Shown: positions 34,780 through 42,914, counted from the first letter of the stretch. The stretch: 64,000 nucleotides of DNA from Actinomyces bowdenii (GCF_017592395.1 NZ_JAGFOU010000020.1:1-64000); one strand, 5' to 3'. Notes: generated from the letters alone by a model not told the origin. Program-made: numbers and translations.

Positions 34780-36759
34780 ATGGACCCCCTGCAACTGATC
34801 ATCGAGGCCTCGCGGGCGGATCAGGTGCTCGCCGCGCAGACGGCCGACCCGGACCTGCAGACCGCTATTGCCCGCAACCGGCCGGATCTGCGGAGCGCGC
34901 TGATGACGAATCCGAGCATCCACGATGATCTGCTCCTCTGGCTGGAGGCTCAGGGGGCCGGGCCCGCGGAGGGGATGGCGCGGGAGGGGTCCGGCGGCGC
35001 TTCTGCTGATTCAGGGGCCGAGGCCCAGGATGCTCCGCCCGCGGGGGTGGGGGATGGCGGCGAGGAGGACGAGCGGCTCTCGGACGGCGGGGCCGACGAC
35101 GCTGGGCCCGGCGTCGAGGGGGAGTCCGCGCAGGACGACGGAGCTGAGGATGCTGGAGGCCTTGCTGATGACGGTGGGCCTGGGGGCGCCGAGGAGCCCG
35201 ACGCTCAGGGGGCGGTTGCCGAGGGCGGCGAGCAGCGGGCCGCCGATGATGACCTCGAGGGCGATACCGCTCAGGATGATGATGCCGGCGATGTCGCGGA
35301 CTCGGTGGAGGACGGTGCGCCTGCGACTGCTGATGGCGCCGACGGCGAGGACCTGACTGGGACGGGCCGGCCCGAGGGCACTGGGCCCGACGGGGCTGAG
35401 CCTGGTGGGGGCGAGCCGGACGATGCCGGGCCTGATGGGGCCGGGCCTGGTGGGGGCGAGCCGGACGATGCCGGGTCCGATGGGGCCGGGCCCGATGGCG
35501 CCACGGCTGATGGGCCTGCGCAGGCGGACTCCCCTGAGACGATCGGCTTCCCCGCGCCCCCGCCGTCGGCGGAGGACATCGCCGCCTGGGCTGAGACCCC
35601 CAGTGCGGCCCCCGAGGCCTACGAGCCCTCCGCGCTGGCGGCCTCGGGGAGCGTCTACGCGCCCTCCTACCCGGTGCAGGCCCCGTACCGGGCCCAGGCC
35701 CAGGAGTCCCGGCGCTCCTCAACGACCAGGCTCCTGGTGGGCATCATCGTGCTGCTGCTGGTCATCATCGTCGGTGGCGGTGGAGCTCTCCTGGGCTCCC
35801 GCCTGTCCGGCGGGGGCTCGGAGGACGAGGCCGGCGGCCAGCGGGCCACCGGGGCCGAGGCCGATGAGGCGGCGGGCGCCGAGGCCGCCGGAGGGATCCC
35901 CTCGGCGACGAGCACGGGCCCCATCACCTCCTGCGGCACGGCCCCCGCCGTCCAGGTCATGTCCGTCACGGATGAGCAGGGCTCCCTCAGCGCCCGGGTC
36001 AAGGTGACCAGCCCCTGCGCGCAGGGCGATTTCCTCGACGGGGCGGCGGTTCGGATCAACCTGTACGGGCCCTCGAGCACCAGTGGCGGGGGCATGGCCG
36101 ACGCCGTCGTCGCCTCCGGGGAGTTCGACTTCTCCCGCACTCCCCTCATCATCCCCACCGAGGGGGCGGCACTCGAACTGACCTACGGGTCGGGCCATTA
36201 CTTCCGCACAGCGGCCGACCTCGCCCCCGCCGGCAGCAGCGCGCAGGGGGTGGAGGCGATGACGGGCAAGGTGCTCCTCAGCCGGGCCTCCGCCACCACC
36301 CTGGGCACCCAGGGCCTGGTCAGCCCCGGCGCGGTGAGCGCCGCCGAGACCAGCACCGACGCCTCCGGGGAGGAGGCCGCCGCCTCGGAGGCCCTGAGCT
36401 GGTACATCGAGCAGGGCCGCTCCGGCGTCCGCGGCTCCCTGGTGGGCAGATGGACCCCTCAGCTGTCCTCGAAGCGGCCGGGCCTGGTCGCCGAGGGGCG
36501 GACCTGGGATGCGCGCTCCGCGCTGGCGGAGTTCCTCGCCCTGCGCCAGGAGCACACCACCGCGGTGCTCGTCGACAGCGACGAGTGGCCGGTCTTCGAG
36601 CCGGGCCAGGGCTGGTGGGTGACGCTGGCCGGCATCCCCTACTCCAGCGCGGAGGAGGCCAACGCCTGGTGCGACGCCCAGGGCTACTCCGCCGAGCACT
36701 GCCTGGCCAAGAGGATGGACACCACCGGGCCGCCCGAGGGCACCACCAAGTCCCGCTGA
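34780..36759 (+). CDS. Variant leucine-rich-repeat (LRV-like) single-pass membrane protein
   Basis: This is a 659-residue protein. Residues 1-60 (DPDLQTAIARNRPDLRSALMTNPSI) resemble the 'variant leucine-rich repeat' N-terminal domain of actinobacterial membrane proteins. Residues about 70-270 are very acidic and low in complexity, with 15-residue repeats GPDGAxPGGGEPDDA. One membrane helix (about 312-338, LLVGIIVLLLVIIVGGGGALL) follows a basic patch SRRSSTTR. The rest is an outside domain of about 310 residues with two cysteines near the start (TSCGTA, SPCAQ) and a C-terminal part rich in Trp (EWPVFEPGQGWWVT). Function is unknown. It is an inside-to-outside single-span topology by charge. GAGGAAGG precedes the ATG. 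Confidence 0.7.
   Translation: MDPLQLIIEASRADQVLAAQTADPDLQTAIARNRPDLRSALMTNPSIHDDLLLWLEAQGAGPAEGMAREGSGGASADSGAEAQDAPPAGVGDGGEEDERLSDGGADDAGPGVEGESAQDDGAEDAGGLADDGGPGGAEEPDAQGAVAEGGEQRAADDDLEGDTAQDDDAGDVADSVEDGAPATADGADGEDLTGTGRPEGTGPDGAEPGGGEPDDAGPDGAGPGGGEPDDAGSDGAGPDGATADGPAQADSPETIGFPAPPPSAEDIAAWAETPSAAPEAYEPSALAASGSVYAPSYPVQAPYRAQAQESRRSSTTRLLVGIIVLLLVIIVGGGGALLGSRLSGGGSEDEAGGQRATGAEADEAAGAEAAGGIPSATSTGPITSCGTAPAVQVMSVTDEQGSLSARVKVTSPCAQGDFLDGAAVRINLYGPSSTSGGGMADAVVASGEFDFSRTPLIIPTEGAALELTYGSGHYFRTAADLAPAGSSAQGVEAMTGKVLLSRASATTLGTQGLVSPGAVSAAETSTDASGEEAAASEALSWYIEQGRSGVRGSLVGRWTPQLSSKRPGLVAEGRTWDARSALAEFLALRQEHTTAVLVDSDEWPVFEPGQGWWVTLAGIPYSSAEEANAWCDAQGYSAEHCLAKRMDTTGPPEGTTKSR
35401..35490 (+). 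repeat. Two tandem 45-bp repeats inside the variant-LRR gene
   Basis: Units 35401-35445 and 35446-35490 share an identical 30-bp stretch starting CCTGGTGGGGGCGAG and differ only in a triplet of the remaining 15. The 45-bp length keeps the reading frame and encodes a 15-residue acidic repeat, so copy number could vary by slippage without breaking the gene. Confidence 0.85.
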
Positions 36760-36760
36760 G

Positions 36761-36781
36761 GCGGGCCGCCGGGCGGCCCGC
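36761..36781. terminator. Hairpin between convergent genes
   Basis: Arms GCGGGCCG / CGGCCCGC (8 bp) with a 5-nt loop fill most of the 41-bp gap between the variant-LRR gene and the convergent NagZ-like gene. A bidirectional T-less terminator is likely. Confidence 0.5.
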
Positions 36782-36800
36782 GGTCAGCCGCCGGGCCCCT

Positions 36801-38135
36801 CTACCGGGAGCTCTTGAGCGCCAGGATGCGGCGCGCCGACTCATCGATGCGCGCGGCCAGGGAGGGGTCGGCCTGCGCCGCGGCCACCAGGGCCTGCGCC
36901 ATGGGAGCGGCGGTGCTCGCATCGGCCGAGGCCAGCACCAGGTCGCAGCCCGCCCGGACGGCGCGCACCGCCCGCTCGCCCGGCTCCCACTGCTGGAGCT
37001 GGACGGCGGTGGAGGCGTCGTCGGTCATGATCACCCCGGTGAAGCCCATCTCGCCCCGCAGCATGTCGGTGACGACGACCGGTGAGAACACCGCGGGCGC
37101 CGAGGCGTCGATGAGCGTGTAGGTGGCCGAGGACATCATGATCACCTGGGCGCCGCCGCTGACGGCGCCGGCGAAGACCGAGACGGCGGCGTCCCCCGAG
37201 CGCGAGGTGGTCGTGTCGGTCACCCCCGCCGCGGTGTCGGTGTTCTCGGCCACCCGGCCCAGGCCGGGGAAGTGCTTGTAGACGGCGATGACCCCGGCCT
37301 CGCCCATGCCCTGGGCGAAGGCCGCGGCCTGGGCGCTGACGGCGGCGGCATCGCGGCCGTAGTGGCGCCCCCACCGCCCGATGGGCTCATTGGAGGCCGG
37401 ATCCGCGACGTCGACCAGGTCGGCCACCGGCGCCAGGTTCATCGTCACCCCGCAGGCCGACAGCTCCTGCCCCCAGGCGCGGGCCGAGGCCAGCAGCTCA
37501 TCGGTGGGCAGCGCCGCCTGCTCCTCGGCGGAGGGGATGGGGGAGAAGCCCGGGCCCGAGAGCACCTGGACCTGGCCGCCCTCCTGGTCCGTGGCCACCA
37601 GCAGCGGCGCCCTGCCGCCGGTGGCGGAGGGCGGGCCGGTCAGCGAGCCGATGAGGGCGCTGATGGCCCGGCTCCCGGCCTGGGTGCGCCCGGCGATGAA
37701 GACCCCGCCGACGTGGTGGTCGGTGATGGCCGCCGAGGCCAGGGGCGAGGGGGCGTCGGCCTCCACGCCCACCATGATGAGCTGGCCGGCCTTCTCCTCC
37801 AGGGTCCAGCCCTCCAGCGGGTCGGAGGAGGGGGCGGCGGTCGATGGGGCCATCGAGTCGGGGGCGCCGGGAGCTCCTGGGGCCGTTGTCTGGGGAGGCG
37901 GGCTCGCGGCGGGAGCCGGCCGGGAGGCCTGCGGGGAGCCGGAGCCCGATGAGGCCTCCTGGGCGCCGCAGCCGGCCAGGGCTGCAGCGCCCAGGAGCGC
38001 CGTCATGATGACGGGACGGCGCCGCGCATGCAGATCCCCGGGGGCTGCGGGGGCCCGGGAGGTCCTGGCTGCCGCAGGGCCCGTGGAGTCGGGGACGGCG
38101 GCGTCCGGCGTGCTCGGGTCGCGCTCCTCACTCAT
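36801..38135 (-). CDS. NagZ-like glycoside hydrolase family 3 lipoprotein
   Basis: This 444-residue protein has a basic RRRP and hydrophobic stretch ending in a lipobox LAGC (Cys56), then a Pro/Ser/Ala linker, then a GH3 N-terminal domain. Motifs include VATDQEGGQVQVL, VYKHFPGLG (KHFPG is the family's substrate and acid-base loop), and VIMTDDASTAVQ, whose Asp is the expected nucleophile. Known members cleave terminal beta-N-acetylglucosamine from peptidoglycan fragments or glycoconjugates. Surface attachment suggests cell-wall recycling or host-glycan use. The ATG chosen has TATGGT 7 nt upstream, a leaderless arrangement; an ATG four codons earlier overlaps that -10 word and is therefore unlikely. 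Confidence 0.88.
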   Translation of the reverse strand: MSEERDPSTPDAAVPDSTGPAAARTSRAPAAPGDLHARRRPVIMTALLGAAALAGCGAQEASSGSGSPQASRPAPAASPPPQTTAPGAPGAPDSMAPSTAAPSSDPLEGWTLEEKAGQLIMVGVEADAPSPLASAAITDHHVGGVFIAGRTQAGSRAISALIGSLTGPPSATGGRAPLLVATDQEGGQVQVLSGPGFSPIPSAEEQAALPTDELLASARAWGQELSACGVTMNLAPVADLVDVADPASNEPIGRWGRHYGRDAAAVSAQAAAFAQGMGEAGVIAVYKHFPGLGRVAENTDTAAGVTDTTTSRSGDAAVSVFAGAVSGGAQVIMMSSATYTLIDASAPAVFSPVVVTDMLRGEMGFTGVIMTDDASTAVQLQQWEPGERAVRAVRAGCDLVLASADASTAAPMAQALVAAAQADPSLAARIDESARRILALKSSR

Positions 38136-38241
38136 GGTCACGACCATAGGGCATCGGCGCGATGCGGCAGTGGTCCTGGGCGTTCCCGGGTGCTCTCAGG
38201 CGCTCCCGGGCGGCCCTGGACGGCGCCCGCGGCTCAGGGCG

Positions 38242-38658
38242 TCAGGCCCAGCCCAGCTCGTGGAGCCGCTCGTCGTCGATGCCGAAGTGGTGGGCGACCT
38301 CGTGGATGACGGTCACCATGATCTGCTCGACCAGCTCCTCGCGCGTGGCGCACCAGCGCTGGAGGGGGCCGCGGAAGATGAGGATCCGGTCGGGCAGGAC
38401 CATGGACCAGCCCTCGTCGCGCTCGGTCAGGGGCGTGCCGTCGTAGAGCCCCAGGAGCGTGGGGCGGCCCTGCCCGTCATAGTCCTCGGGGTGGAGCATG
38501 TCGGGGTCCGGCTCGTCCTGGATGAGCACGACGACGTTGTCCATGGCATCGGCCAGCTCCGGTGGGATCTGGTCCAGGGCGTCGCCCACGGCCCGCTCGA
38601 AGTCCTCCTCGGACATGCCGGGGACGGGCACGGGGGGCTCGATGGGCGGGAGGGTCAT
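38242..38658 (-). CDS. Zincin-like metallopeptidase family protein (DUF1025-type)
   Basis: This 138-residue protein contains the metal-binding motif HEVAHHFGID (HExxH plus a downstream Asp) near residue 118. Upstream are a conserved acidic segment DNVVVLIQDEPDP and the turn LLGLYDGTPLTER. These are features of the small 'minimal metalloprotease' family once called DUF1025. No signal peptide is seen, so it is probably cytosolic. The physiological substrate is unknown. The open frame extends 41 codons further upstream, but the family begins near MTLPPIEPP. CAGGCT lies 6 nt before this start, which may be a weak leaderless -10. The three-tRNA cluster begins 220 bp upstream on the other strand. 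Confidence 0.85.
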   Translation of the reverse strand: MTLPPIEPPVPVPGMSEEDFERAVGDALDQIPPELADAMDNVVVLIQDEPDPDMLHPEDYDGQGRPTLLGLYDGTPLTERDEGWSMVLPDRILIFRGPLQRWCATREELVEQIMVTVIHEVAHHFGIDDERLHELGWA

Positions 38659-38811
38659 GGTCACAGCCTGCCACGGCCCATGGGCCGAGGGCGGGGCGGC
38701 GGTCGCACGGGCGGGCCGCGGGCAGGTCGCCGGCGGCCCGCCGCCAGGGGCGGGGCCAAGGGCCCCGAGGCGGGGCGGCACGGTCTGTGCTAAGGCTCAC
38801 GCGCCAGGGAT

Positions 38812-38841
38812 TTGCGCCGGGGAAGATGCGGCCCTTAGTGT
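38812..38841 (+). promoter_or_regulatory. Candidate promoter of the tRNA-Glu-Asp-Phe cluster
   Basis: TTGCGC (38812-38817) and TAGTGT (38836-38841) are separated by 18 bp, fitting the -35 and -10 boxes of a housekeeping sigma factor, about 40 bp before the first tRNA. Confidence 0.5.
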
Positions 38842-38880
38842 TCTACCCGGTTCGAGGCGCGACGACGCCAAGGCCCCAGG

Positions 38881-38953
38881 GCCCCCATCGTCTAGCGGCC
38901 TAGGACCCCGCCCTTTCACGGCGGTAGCACGGGTTCGAATCCCGTTGGGGGTA
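38881..38953 (+). tRNA. tRNA-Glu (UUC)
   Basis: A 73-nt cloverleaf: acceptor GCCCCCA pairs with TGGGGGT, the anticodon arm CCGCC-CTTTCAC-GGCGG carries anticodon TTC, and the T arm contains GGTTCGAATCC. CCA is not encoded. It is first of three tRNA genes on this strand. Confidence 0.97.
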
Positions 38954-38981
38954 CGGATTCGTGCAAGTGAATGCCAGTCAT

Positions 38982-39055
38982 GGCCTCGTGGCGCAGTTGG
39001 TTAGCGCGCCGCCCTGTCACGGCGGAGGTCGCGGGTTCAAGTCCCGTCGAGGTCG
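38982..39055 (+). tRNA. tRNA-Asp (GUC)
   Basis: A 74-nt cloverleaf: acceptor GGCCTCG pairs with CGAGGTC, the anticodon arm CCGCC-CTGTCAC-GGCGG carries GTC, and the T arm contains GGTTCAAGTCC. CCA is not encoded. The spacing from tRNA-Glu is 28 nt. Confidence 0.97.
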
Positions 39056-39064
39056 CGGAGCGAG

Positions 39065-39092
39065 TCGGTCCGATCAGGAATGATCGGACCGA
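39065..39092 (+). other. Perfect 12-bp hairpin between tRNA-Asp and tRNA-Phe
   Basis: Arms TCGGTCCGATCA and TGATCGGACCGA enclose the tetraloop GGAA. It begins 9 nt after tRNA-Asp and ends 11 nt before tRNA-Phe. There is no T-run, so it may be a processing site or a weak internal terminator in the polycistronic tRNA transcript. Confidence 0.65.
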
Positions 39093-39103
39093 ATCCATCC
39101 CGA

Positions 39104-39176
39104 GGCTCTGTAGCTCAGTTGGTAGAGCGTTCGACTGAAAATCGAAAGGTCACCGGATCGACGCCGGTCGGAGCCA
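39104..39176 (+). tRNA. tRNA-Phe (GAA)
   Basis: A 73-nt cloverleaf: acceptor GGCTCTG pairs with CGGAGCC, the anticodon arm TTCGA-CTGAAAA-TCGAA carries GAA, and the D arm is TAGCTCAGTTGGTAGAGC. CCA is not encoded. It is the last of the three and is followed by an intrinsic terminator. Confidence 0.97.
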
Positions 39177-39184
39177 CTGCGGTA

Positions 39185-39214
39185 GGCCCGGATCCCACAA
39201 GGATCCGGGCCTTT
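39185..39214 (+). terminator. Intrinsic terminator of the tRNA cluster
   Basis: Perfect 11-bp arms GGCCCGGATCC / GGATCCGGGCC with loop CACAA are followed directly by TTT. It begins 9 nt after tRNA-Phe. Confidence 0.9.
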
Positions 39215-39290
39215 CGCCTGTGCTGAGGCGAGTGCCGGATCACCGGCTCGCCCAGGCCGCCCCGGGCCGCCCTGGGCGAGCCGGTGCGGC

Positions 39291-40394
39291 TCAGCGGCGC
39301 TGGCGGGTGGGGCGGCCGCGCGCCCGCAGGGAGGAGCGCGCCCCGGCGAAGGCGCCGAAGGCCAGCCCGGCCACGGGCCACAGGATCCAGGAGCGGTCCC
39401 AGGCGTCCCACAGGAAGCTCCACAGCAGGTAGAGGATGACGCAGGCGGGCCAGAAGACGCTCGCCACGAGGCCGATGAGCGGGTCGTCCTCGTCCTCCTC
39501 CCAGCGCGCGCCCCCATCGCCGCCCTGCCCGCGCCCCTCTGCGGCCGGGCGCCCCTGGGTGGTCAGGGTGCTGTGGGTGGTGGAGGACCAGGAGGCCGGC
39601 AGGTAGATCTGCAGGCCGATCGCCACCAGGAACAGGGTCAGGGCCGTGGCCGGCCCGGTCCAGCCCTGATCGGCCCCGGGGCGGGAGGCGAGCATGCCGC
39701 TGGCGATCAGGGGCAGTGCCGCCATGATCCACAGGGCGACCGCGATGGACAGCTTCTTGGAGCGCTCCACCTCGTGGCCCTGGCGCTCGCGCGCCGCCCA
39801 GGCCGAGACCACGGGGTCCCGGGTGAAGCGCCCGGTGAGCAGGTGGCCGACCCCCGCGAAGGCCGCGCGGCGCCGCACGAGCATGACCACGCCCGCGGCC
39901 ACCGTTGCCAGGGTGAGGGCCAGGCCGATGACGTTGGCCTCCGGCTCCCCCATGGCGATCCTGCCGTGCTCGGCCAGGTCCGTCAGGGCGATGAGCGCGG
40001 CGGGCGCGAGGACGAAGGCGGCCACCGCATGGCCCAGGGTCGAGGCGGTGTCCCGCCGCGCCTTGGCCAGGGCCCGGGCCTGGGGCAGGGTGACCACCGG
40101 GTAGTCGGGGTCGGCGGCGGGCGGGCCGGGCCGGGCGGCGCCGGCCGTGCTGCCGGTCCCGGCGTCGTCGGCCCGCAGCTCGGAGGCGATGCCCAGAACG
40201 GGTGCCAGCTCCTCCAGGTTGCCGAAATCGGTGATGACCCGGCCCACCGCCTCGTTGTGGGTGCGGCCGGAGGCCAGGGCGTCGTGGTAGGCGTCCTCCA
40301 TCATGGCCCGCAGCTCGGCCCTGGCCTCCCTCAGGCGCTCCGTGGCGGGGTAGGGGGCGAACATGGCGTCGAGGAATGTGTCGATGGTGTCCAT
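39291..40394 (-). CDS. Multi-pass membrane protein with an N-terminal 'permease prefix' domain
   Basis: This 367-residue protein has a soluble N-terminal part of about 75 residues (FLDAMFAPYPATERLREARAEL, then NEAVGRVITDFGNLEEL) matching the permease-prefix/HAAS-type helical domain that often accompanies PadR regulators. Six or so membrane helices follow (about 118-165, 205-245 and 300-345), with a charged acidic loop (WEEDEDDPLIG) between the last pairs. No transporter signature is seen. The start overlaps the PadR stop codon by one base (TGATG), so the pair is translationally coupled, and this protein is the likely regulated partner. Confidence 0.75.
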   Translation of the reverse strand: MDTIDTFLDAMFAPYPATERLREARAELRAMMEDAYHDALASGRTHNEAVGRVITDFGNLEELAPVLGIASELRADDAGTGSTAGAARPGPPAADPDYPVVTLPQARALAKARRDTASTLGHAVAAFVLAPAALIALTDLAEHGRIAMGEPEANVIGLALTLATVAAGVVMLVRRRAAFAGVGHLLTGRFTRDPVVSAWAARERQGHEVERSKKLSIAVALWIMAALPLIASGMLASRPGADQGWTGPATALTLFLVAIGLQIYLPASWSSTTHSTLTTQGRPAAEGRGQGGDGGARWEEDEDDPLIGLVASVFWPACVILYLLWSFLWDAWDRSWILWPVAGLAFGAFAGARSSLRARGRPTRQRR

Positions 40395-40723
40395 CAGTGA
40401 TGCCCTTCGGTGAAGCGGTCGATGAGGTCCTTGGTGGCCGCCCATTCCAGGAGCTTGGCGCTCAGCTGCTCCTGGCCCCGGGGGGTGAGGCGGTAGTAGG
40501 TGCGGGGCTTGCCCGACTCCGAGACGTCCTGGAAGGAGGCGCTCAGCCCCGCGGCCTCCAGGCGCTTGAGCGCGGTGTAGAGCGTCGTCTGCTTGATGGT
40601 GTACTGGCCCGCGGATGTCTCCGTGATCGTCTTGGCCAGCTCGTAGGCGTAGGACGGCTGCCGGCTCAGCAGGGACAGGATGATGAGGTCGACGTATCCG
40701 CGAATGGCATCTGCGCTGATCAT
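40394..40723 (-). CDS. PadR-family transcriptional regulator
   Basis: This 109-residue winged-helix repressor contains LIILSLLSRQPSYAYELAKTI near the start and QTTLYTALKRLEAAGL (recognition helix) near residue 45, then YYRLTPRGQEQL in the wing. This is the PadR signature, with a short C-terminal dimerisation helix. It is expected to repress the downstream membrane protein with which it is coupled. CAGGAG precedes the ATG. A 13-bp dyad about 45 bp upstream is a likely operator. The inducer is unknown. Confidence 0.92.
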   Translation of the reverse strand: MISADAIRGYVDLIILSLLSRQPSYAYELAKTITETSAGQYTIKQTTLYTALKRLEAAGLSASFQDVSESGKPRTYYRLTPRGQEQLSAKLLEWAATKDLIDRFTEGHH

Positions 40724-40765
40724 CGCTCTCCTGCCTGGGCTGTAGGGATAATGCCTCTAGCGTAG

Positions 40766-40778
40766 TACGGCAGCCGTA
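40766..40778. promoter_or_regulatory. Candidate PadR operator
   Basis: TACGGC-A-GCCGTA is a perfect dyad around one central base, flanked on both sides by GTA repeats (GTAG before, GTAT after). It overlaps the expected promoter of the padR gene and lies between it and the divergent mscS-like gene, so it could govern either. Confidence 0.5.
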
Positions 40779-40882
40779 GTATGTCGAGTGCGGGCTCTCG
40801 CCGTTGACGGTGGGGCTCCTCATCGAGGGCGGTCCTCGCCCGCCTGCAGTGCGGGCACAGGCGCTCGGCCTACTGTGGGCCC

Positions 40883-42310
40883 ATGCTCCGCGCCGCCACC
40901 GCCCCGCCCGACGGCTCCACCCCGCCCGTGGAAACCCCCACTCCCACTCCCACCCCCAGCCCCACGCCCGATGCCCCCGCCACCCCGGGGGAGGGCATGC
41001 CCTCGACGACGCCGACCCTGGACGTCACCGAGACCGTGGAGGTCATCCAGGAGACCACCGTCGACTTCCTGACCATCGCCTGGAAGGCGGGCCTGGGGGC
41101 GCTCATCGGCCTGGCCGTGGTCCTCGTGGTCCTGCGCCTGCTGAGCATCATGGGCGGGCGGCGCCTGCTCTACGCCGAGCTGGCCCGCTTCGGGCGCACC
41201 GCCGGGTACGCCGCCGGAGCGCTCACCGGCGCCTATGCCGGGGCGCAGGTGGCGGTCATGGGGCAGAGCCGGAGCTCGACCCACCAGATCGTCCTGCACG
41301 CGCTGCTCATCGCCGTCATCCTGGCGGCCACCTGGCTGGCCGCCAGCACCACCCGCGCGCTGGAGACCACGGTGGTCAAGACCATGCGCTCCTCCAGCGA
41401 CGTCGGGCGCTCCAACCGCGTGACCACCCAGGCCCAGATCCTGCGCCGCGTGGTGGAGGTCATCGTCATCGTGCTCGGCCTGGTGGGGGCCATCATGACC
41501 TTCCCCAGCGCGCATGTGGCCATGGGGTCCCTCTTCGCCTCGGCCGGTCTGGTCTCGGTCATCGCCGGTCTGGCGGCGCGCTCGACCCTGAGCAATGTCT
41601 TCGCCGGGGTCCAGCTGGCCACCACCGACGCCATCCGGGTGGGGGACCTCGTGGTGGCCGCCTCCGAGCAGGGCACCATCGAGGAGATCACCCTGGCCTA
41701 CGTCGTCCTGCGCACCTGGGATGAGCGGCGCGTGGTGCTGCCCTCCACGTACTTCACCGAGAACCCCTTCGAGAACTGGTCCCGCGGCGGCACCCAGGTG
41801 ATCGGCCACCTGGATCTGGATCTGGACTGGCGCGCCCCCATCGCCGCCCTGAGGGCCGAGCTGGCCCGCATCGTGGCCGGCTCGACCGTCTGGGACGGGC
41901 GCCAGGCCGCCCTGGAGGTCGCCAACGCGGTGGGCGGTACCCTGTCGGTGAGGATCACCCTGTCCGGCAAGGACTCCGGCGATGTCGGCGCCTTGAAGGC
42001 CCAGGTGCGCGAGGGCCTCGTCGACTGGCTCCAGCGCGAGGCCCCCTACGCCCTGCCGCGCACCCGGGTGGAGGTCGAGCAGGTGGAGGTCGCCCGTGAC
42101 CTCGCGCCCGAGCAGGTGGCCCGCATGGCCGAGGAGCTCGTGGCCCGCCAGCGCACTGAGAGCGGTGCCCGGGATGAGGGGGAGGAGCCCGAGGGCGCCG
42201 GGGCGCCGGGCCAGGAGCAGGTGCCCGCCCTGCCGGCGCATCTGCGCGCCGTGTCCAAGGGGCGCTCCCTGCTGCGCCGCGCCCGCAGGGGCGGCCTCGG
42301 CCCGCGTTGA
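40883..42310 (+). CDS. MscS-family small-conductance mechanosensitive channel
   Basis: This is a 475-residue channel. An N-terminal Pro/Thr stretch is followed by membrane helices at about 63-90, 108-160 and 185-245; the last is the Ala/Gly-rich pore helix (GSLFASAGLVSVIAGLAARSTLSNVFAG). Then comes the beta domain with IRVGDLVV and VVLPSTYFTENPFENWSR, the usual MscS close. A C-terminal extension of about 100 charged residues is longer than in E. coli MscS. The expected role is release of solutes on osmotic downshock. TACTGT 6 nt before the ATG fits a leaderless transcript. It is followed by copy 2 of the 70-nt palindrome. Confidence 0.93.
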   Translation: MLRAATAPPDGSTPPVETPTPTPTPSPTPDAPATPGEGMPSTTPTLDVTETVEVIQETTVDFLTIAWKAGLGALIGLAVVLVVLRLLSIMGGRRLLYAELARFGRTAGYAAGALTGAYAGAQVAVMGQSRSSTHQIVLHALLIAVILAATWLAASTTRALETTVVKTMRSSSDVGRSNRVTTQAQILRRVVEVIVIVLGLVGAIMTFPSAHVAMGSLFASAGLVSVIAGLAARSTLSNVFAGVQLATTDAIRVGDLVVAASEQGTIEEITLAYVVLRTWDERRVVLPSTYFTENPFENWSRGGTQVIGHLDLDLDWRAPIAALRAELARIVAGSTVWDGRQAALEVANAVGGTLSVRITLSGKDSGDVGALKAQVREGLVDWLQREAPYALPRTRVEVEQVEVARDLAPEQVARMAEELVARQRTESGARDEGEEPEGAGAPGQEQVPALPAHLRAVSKGRSLLRRARRGGLGPR

Positions 42311-42324
42311 CCCCCACCCCTTCT

Positions 42325-42394
42325 TTTCGACAATTTGCATGAGATCGTACTTCTCCAGGCCCGGAAAACGCCGATCTCATGCAAATTGTCGAAA
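42325..42394. repeat. 70-nt palindromic repeat element, copy 2 (perfect 23-bp arms)
   Basis: The arms at 42325-42347 and 42372-42394 are exact reverse complements over 23 bp, enclosing a 24-nt loop with the core CCAGGCCCGGA shared with copy 1. Outside the arms CCCAC and GTGGG extend the pairing. It begins 14 bp after the mscS-like stop codon and ends 64 bp before msrB. It could end the mscS transcript, although no T-run follows. Confidence 0.9.
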
Positions 42395-42458
42395 GTGGGG
42401 AGTTCCCGCTGCGTGAACGGGCTTCGCGCCGGCCCGGCAGCCGCGCCACCATAGCCCC

Positions 42459-42902
42459 ATGACGATCGACCCAGCGGCCGCCGCCCGCACCGACGCCCAG
42501 TGGCGTGCCGCCCTGACCCCCCTGGAGTACCACGTCCTGCGCGAGGCGGGGACCGAGCGCCCCTTCACCGGAGAGCTCCTCGATGAGCACCGCGAGGGCA
42601 TCTACCGGTGCCGGGGCTGCGGCTCCGAGCTCTTCCGCTCCACCACCAAGTTCGACTCCCACTGCGGCTGGCCCTCCTTCTACGATCCCAAGGACTCCGC
42701 CGCCGTGAGGCTGCTCTCGGACACCTCCCACGGCATGGTGCGCACCGAGGTGCGCTGCGCCACCTGCGACTCCCACCTGGGGCACGTCTTCGACGACGCC
42801 CCCTCCACCCCCACCGGCCAGCGCTACTGCATGAACTCCGTGAGCCTGACCTTCGACGCCGATGATCCGGCCGCAGGGGCCGCCGGCATCCGCGCCCAGT
42901 AG
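42459..42902 (+). CDS. msrB: Peptide-methionine (R)-S-oxide reductase
   Basis: MsrB reduces methionine-R-sulfoxide in damaged proteins. The 147-residue cytosolic product has both zinc CxxC pairs (CRGC near residue 50 and CATC near 100), the substrate block [11 protein letters not shown], and the catalytic end RYCMNSVSL with the resolving/nucleophile Cys near 126. Length and order match the stand-alone MsrB family. The start ATGACGATC lies after the palindrome, and no strong Shine-Dalgarno sequence is visible. The next gene begins 12 bp later in the same direction. Confidence 0.96.
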   Translation: MTIDPAAAARTDAQWRAALTPLEYHVLREAGTERPFTGELLDEHREGIYRCRGCGSELFRSTTKFDSHCGWPSFYDPKDSAAVRLLSDTSHGMVRTEVRCATCDSHLGHVFDDAPSTPTGQRYCMNSVSLTFDADDPAAGAAGIRAQ

Positions 42903-42914
42903 AGGGGGCCGACC

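Noticed and set aside
35401-35490. Short repeats considered as a CRISPR array
   Set aside because: The two units are contiguous, in frame and coding, with no spacers.
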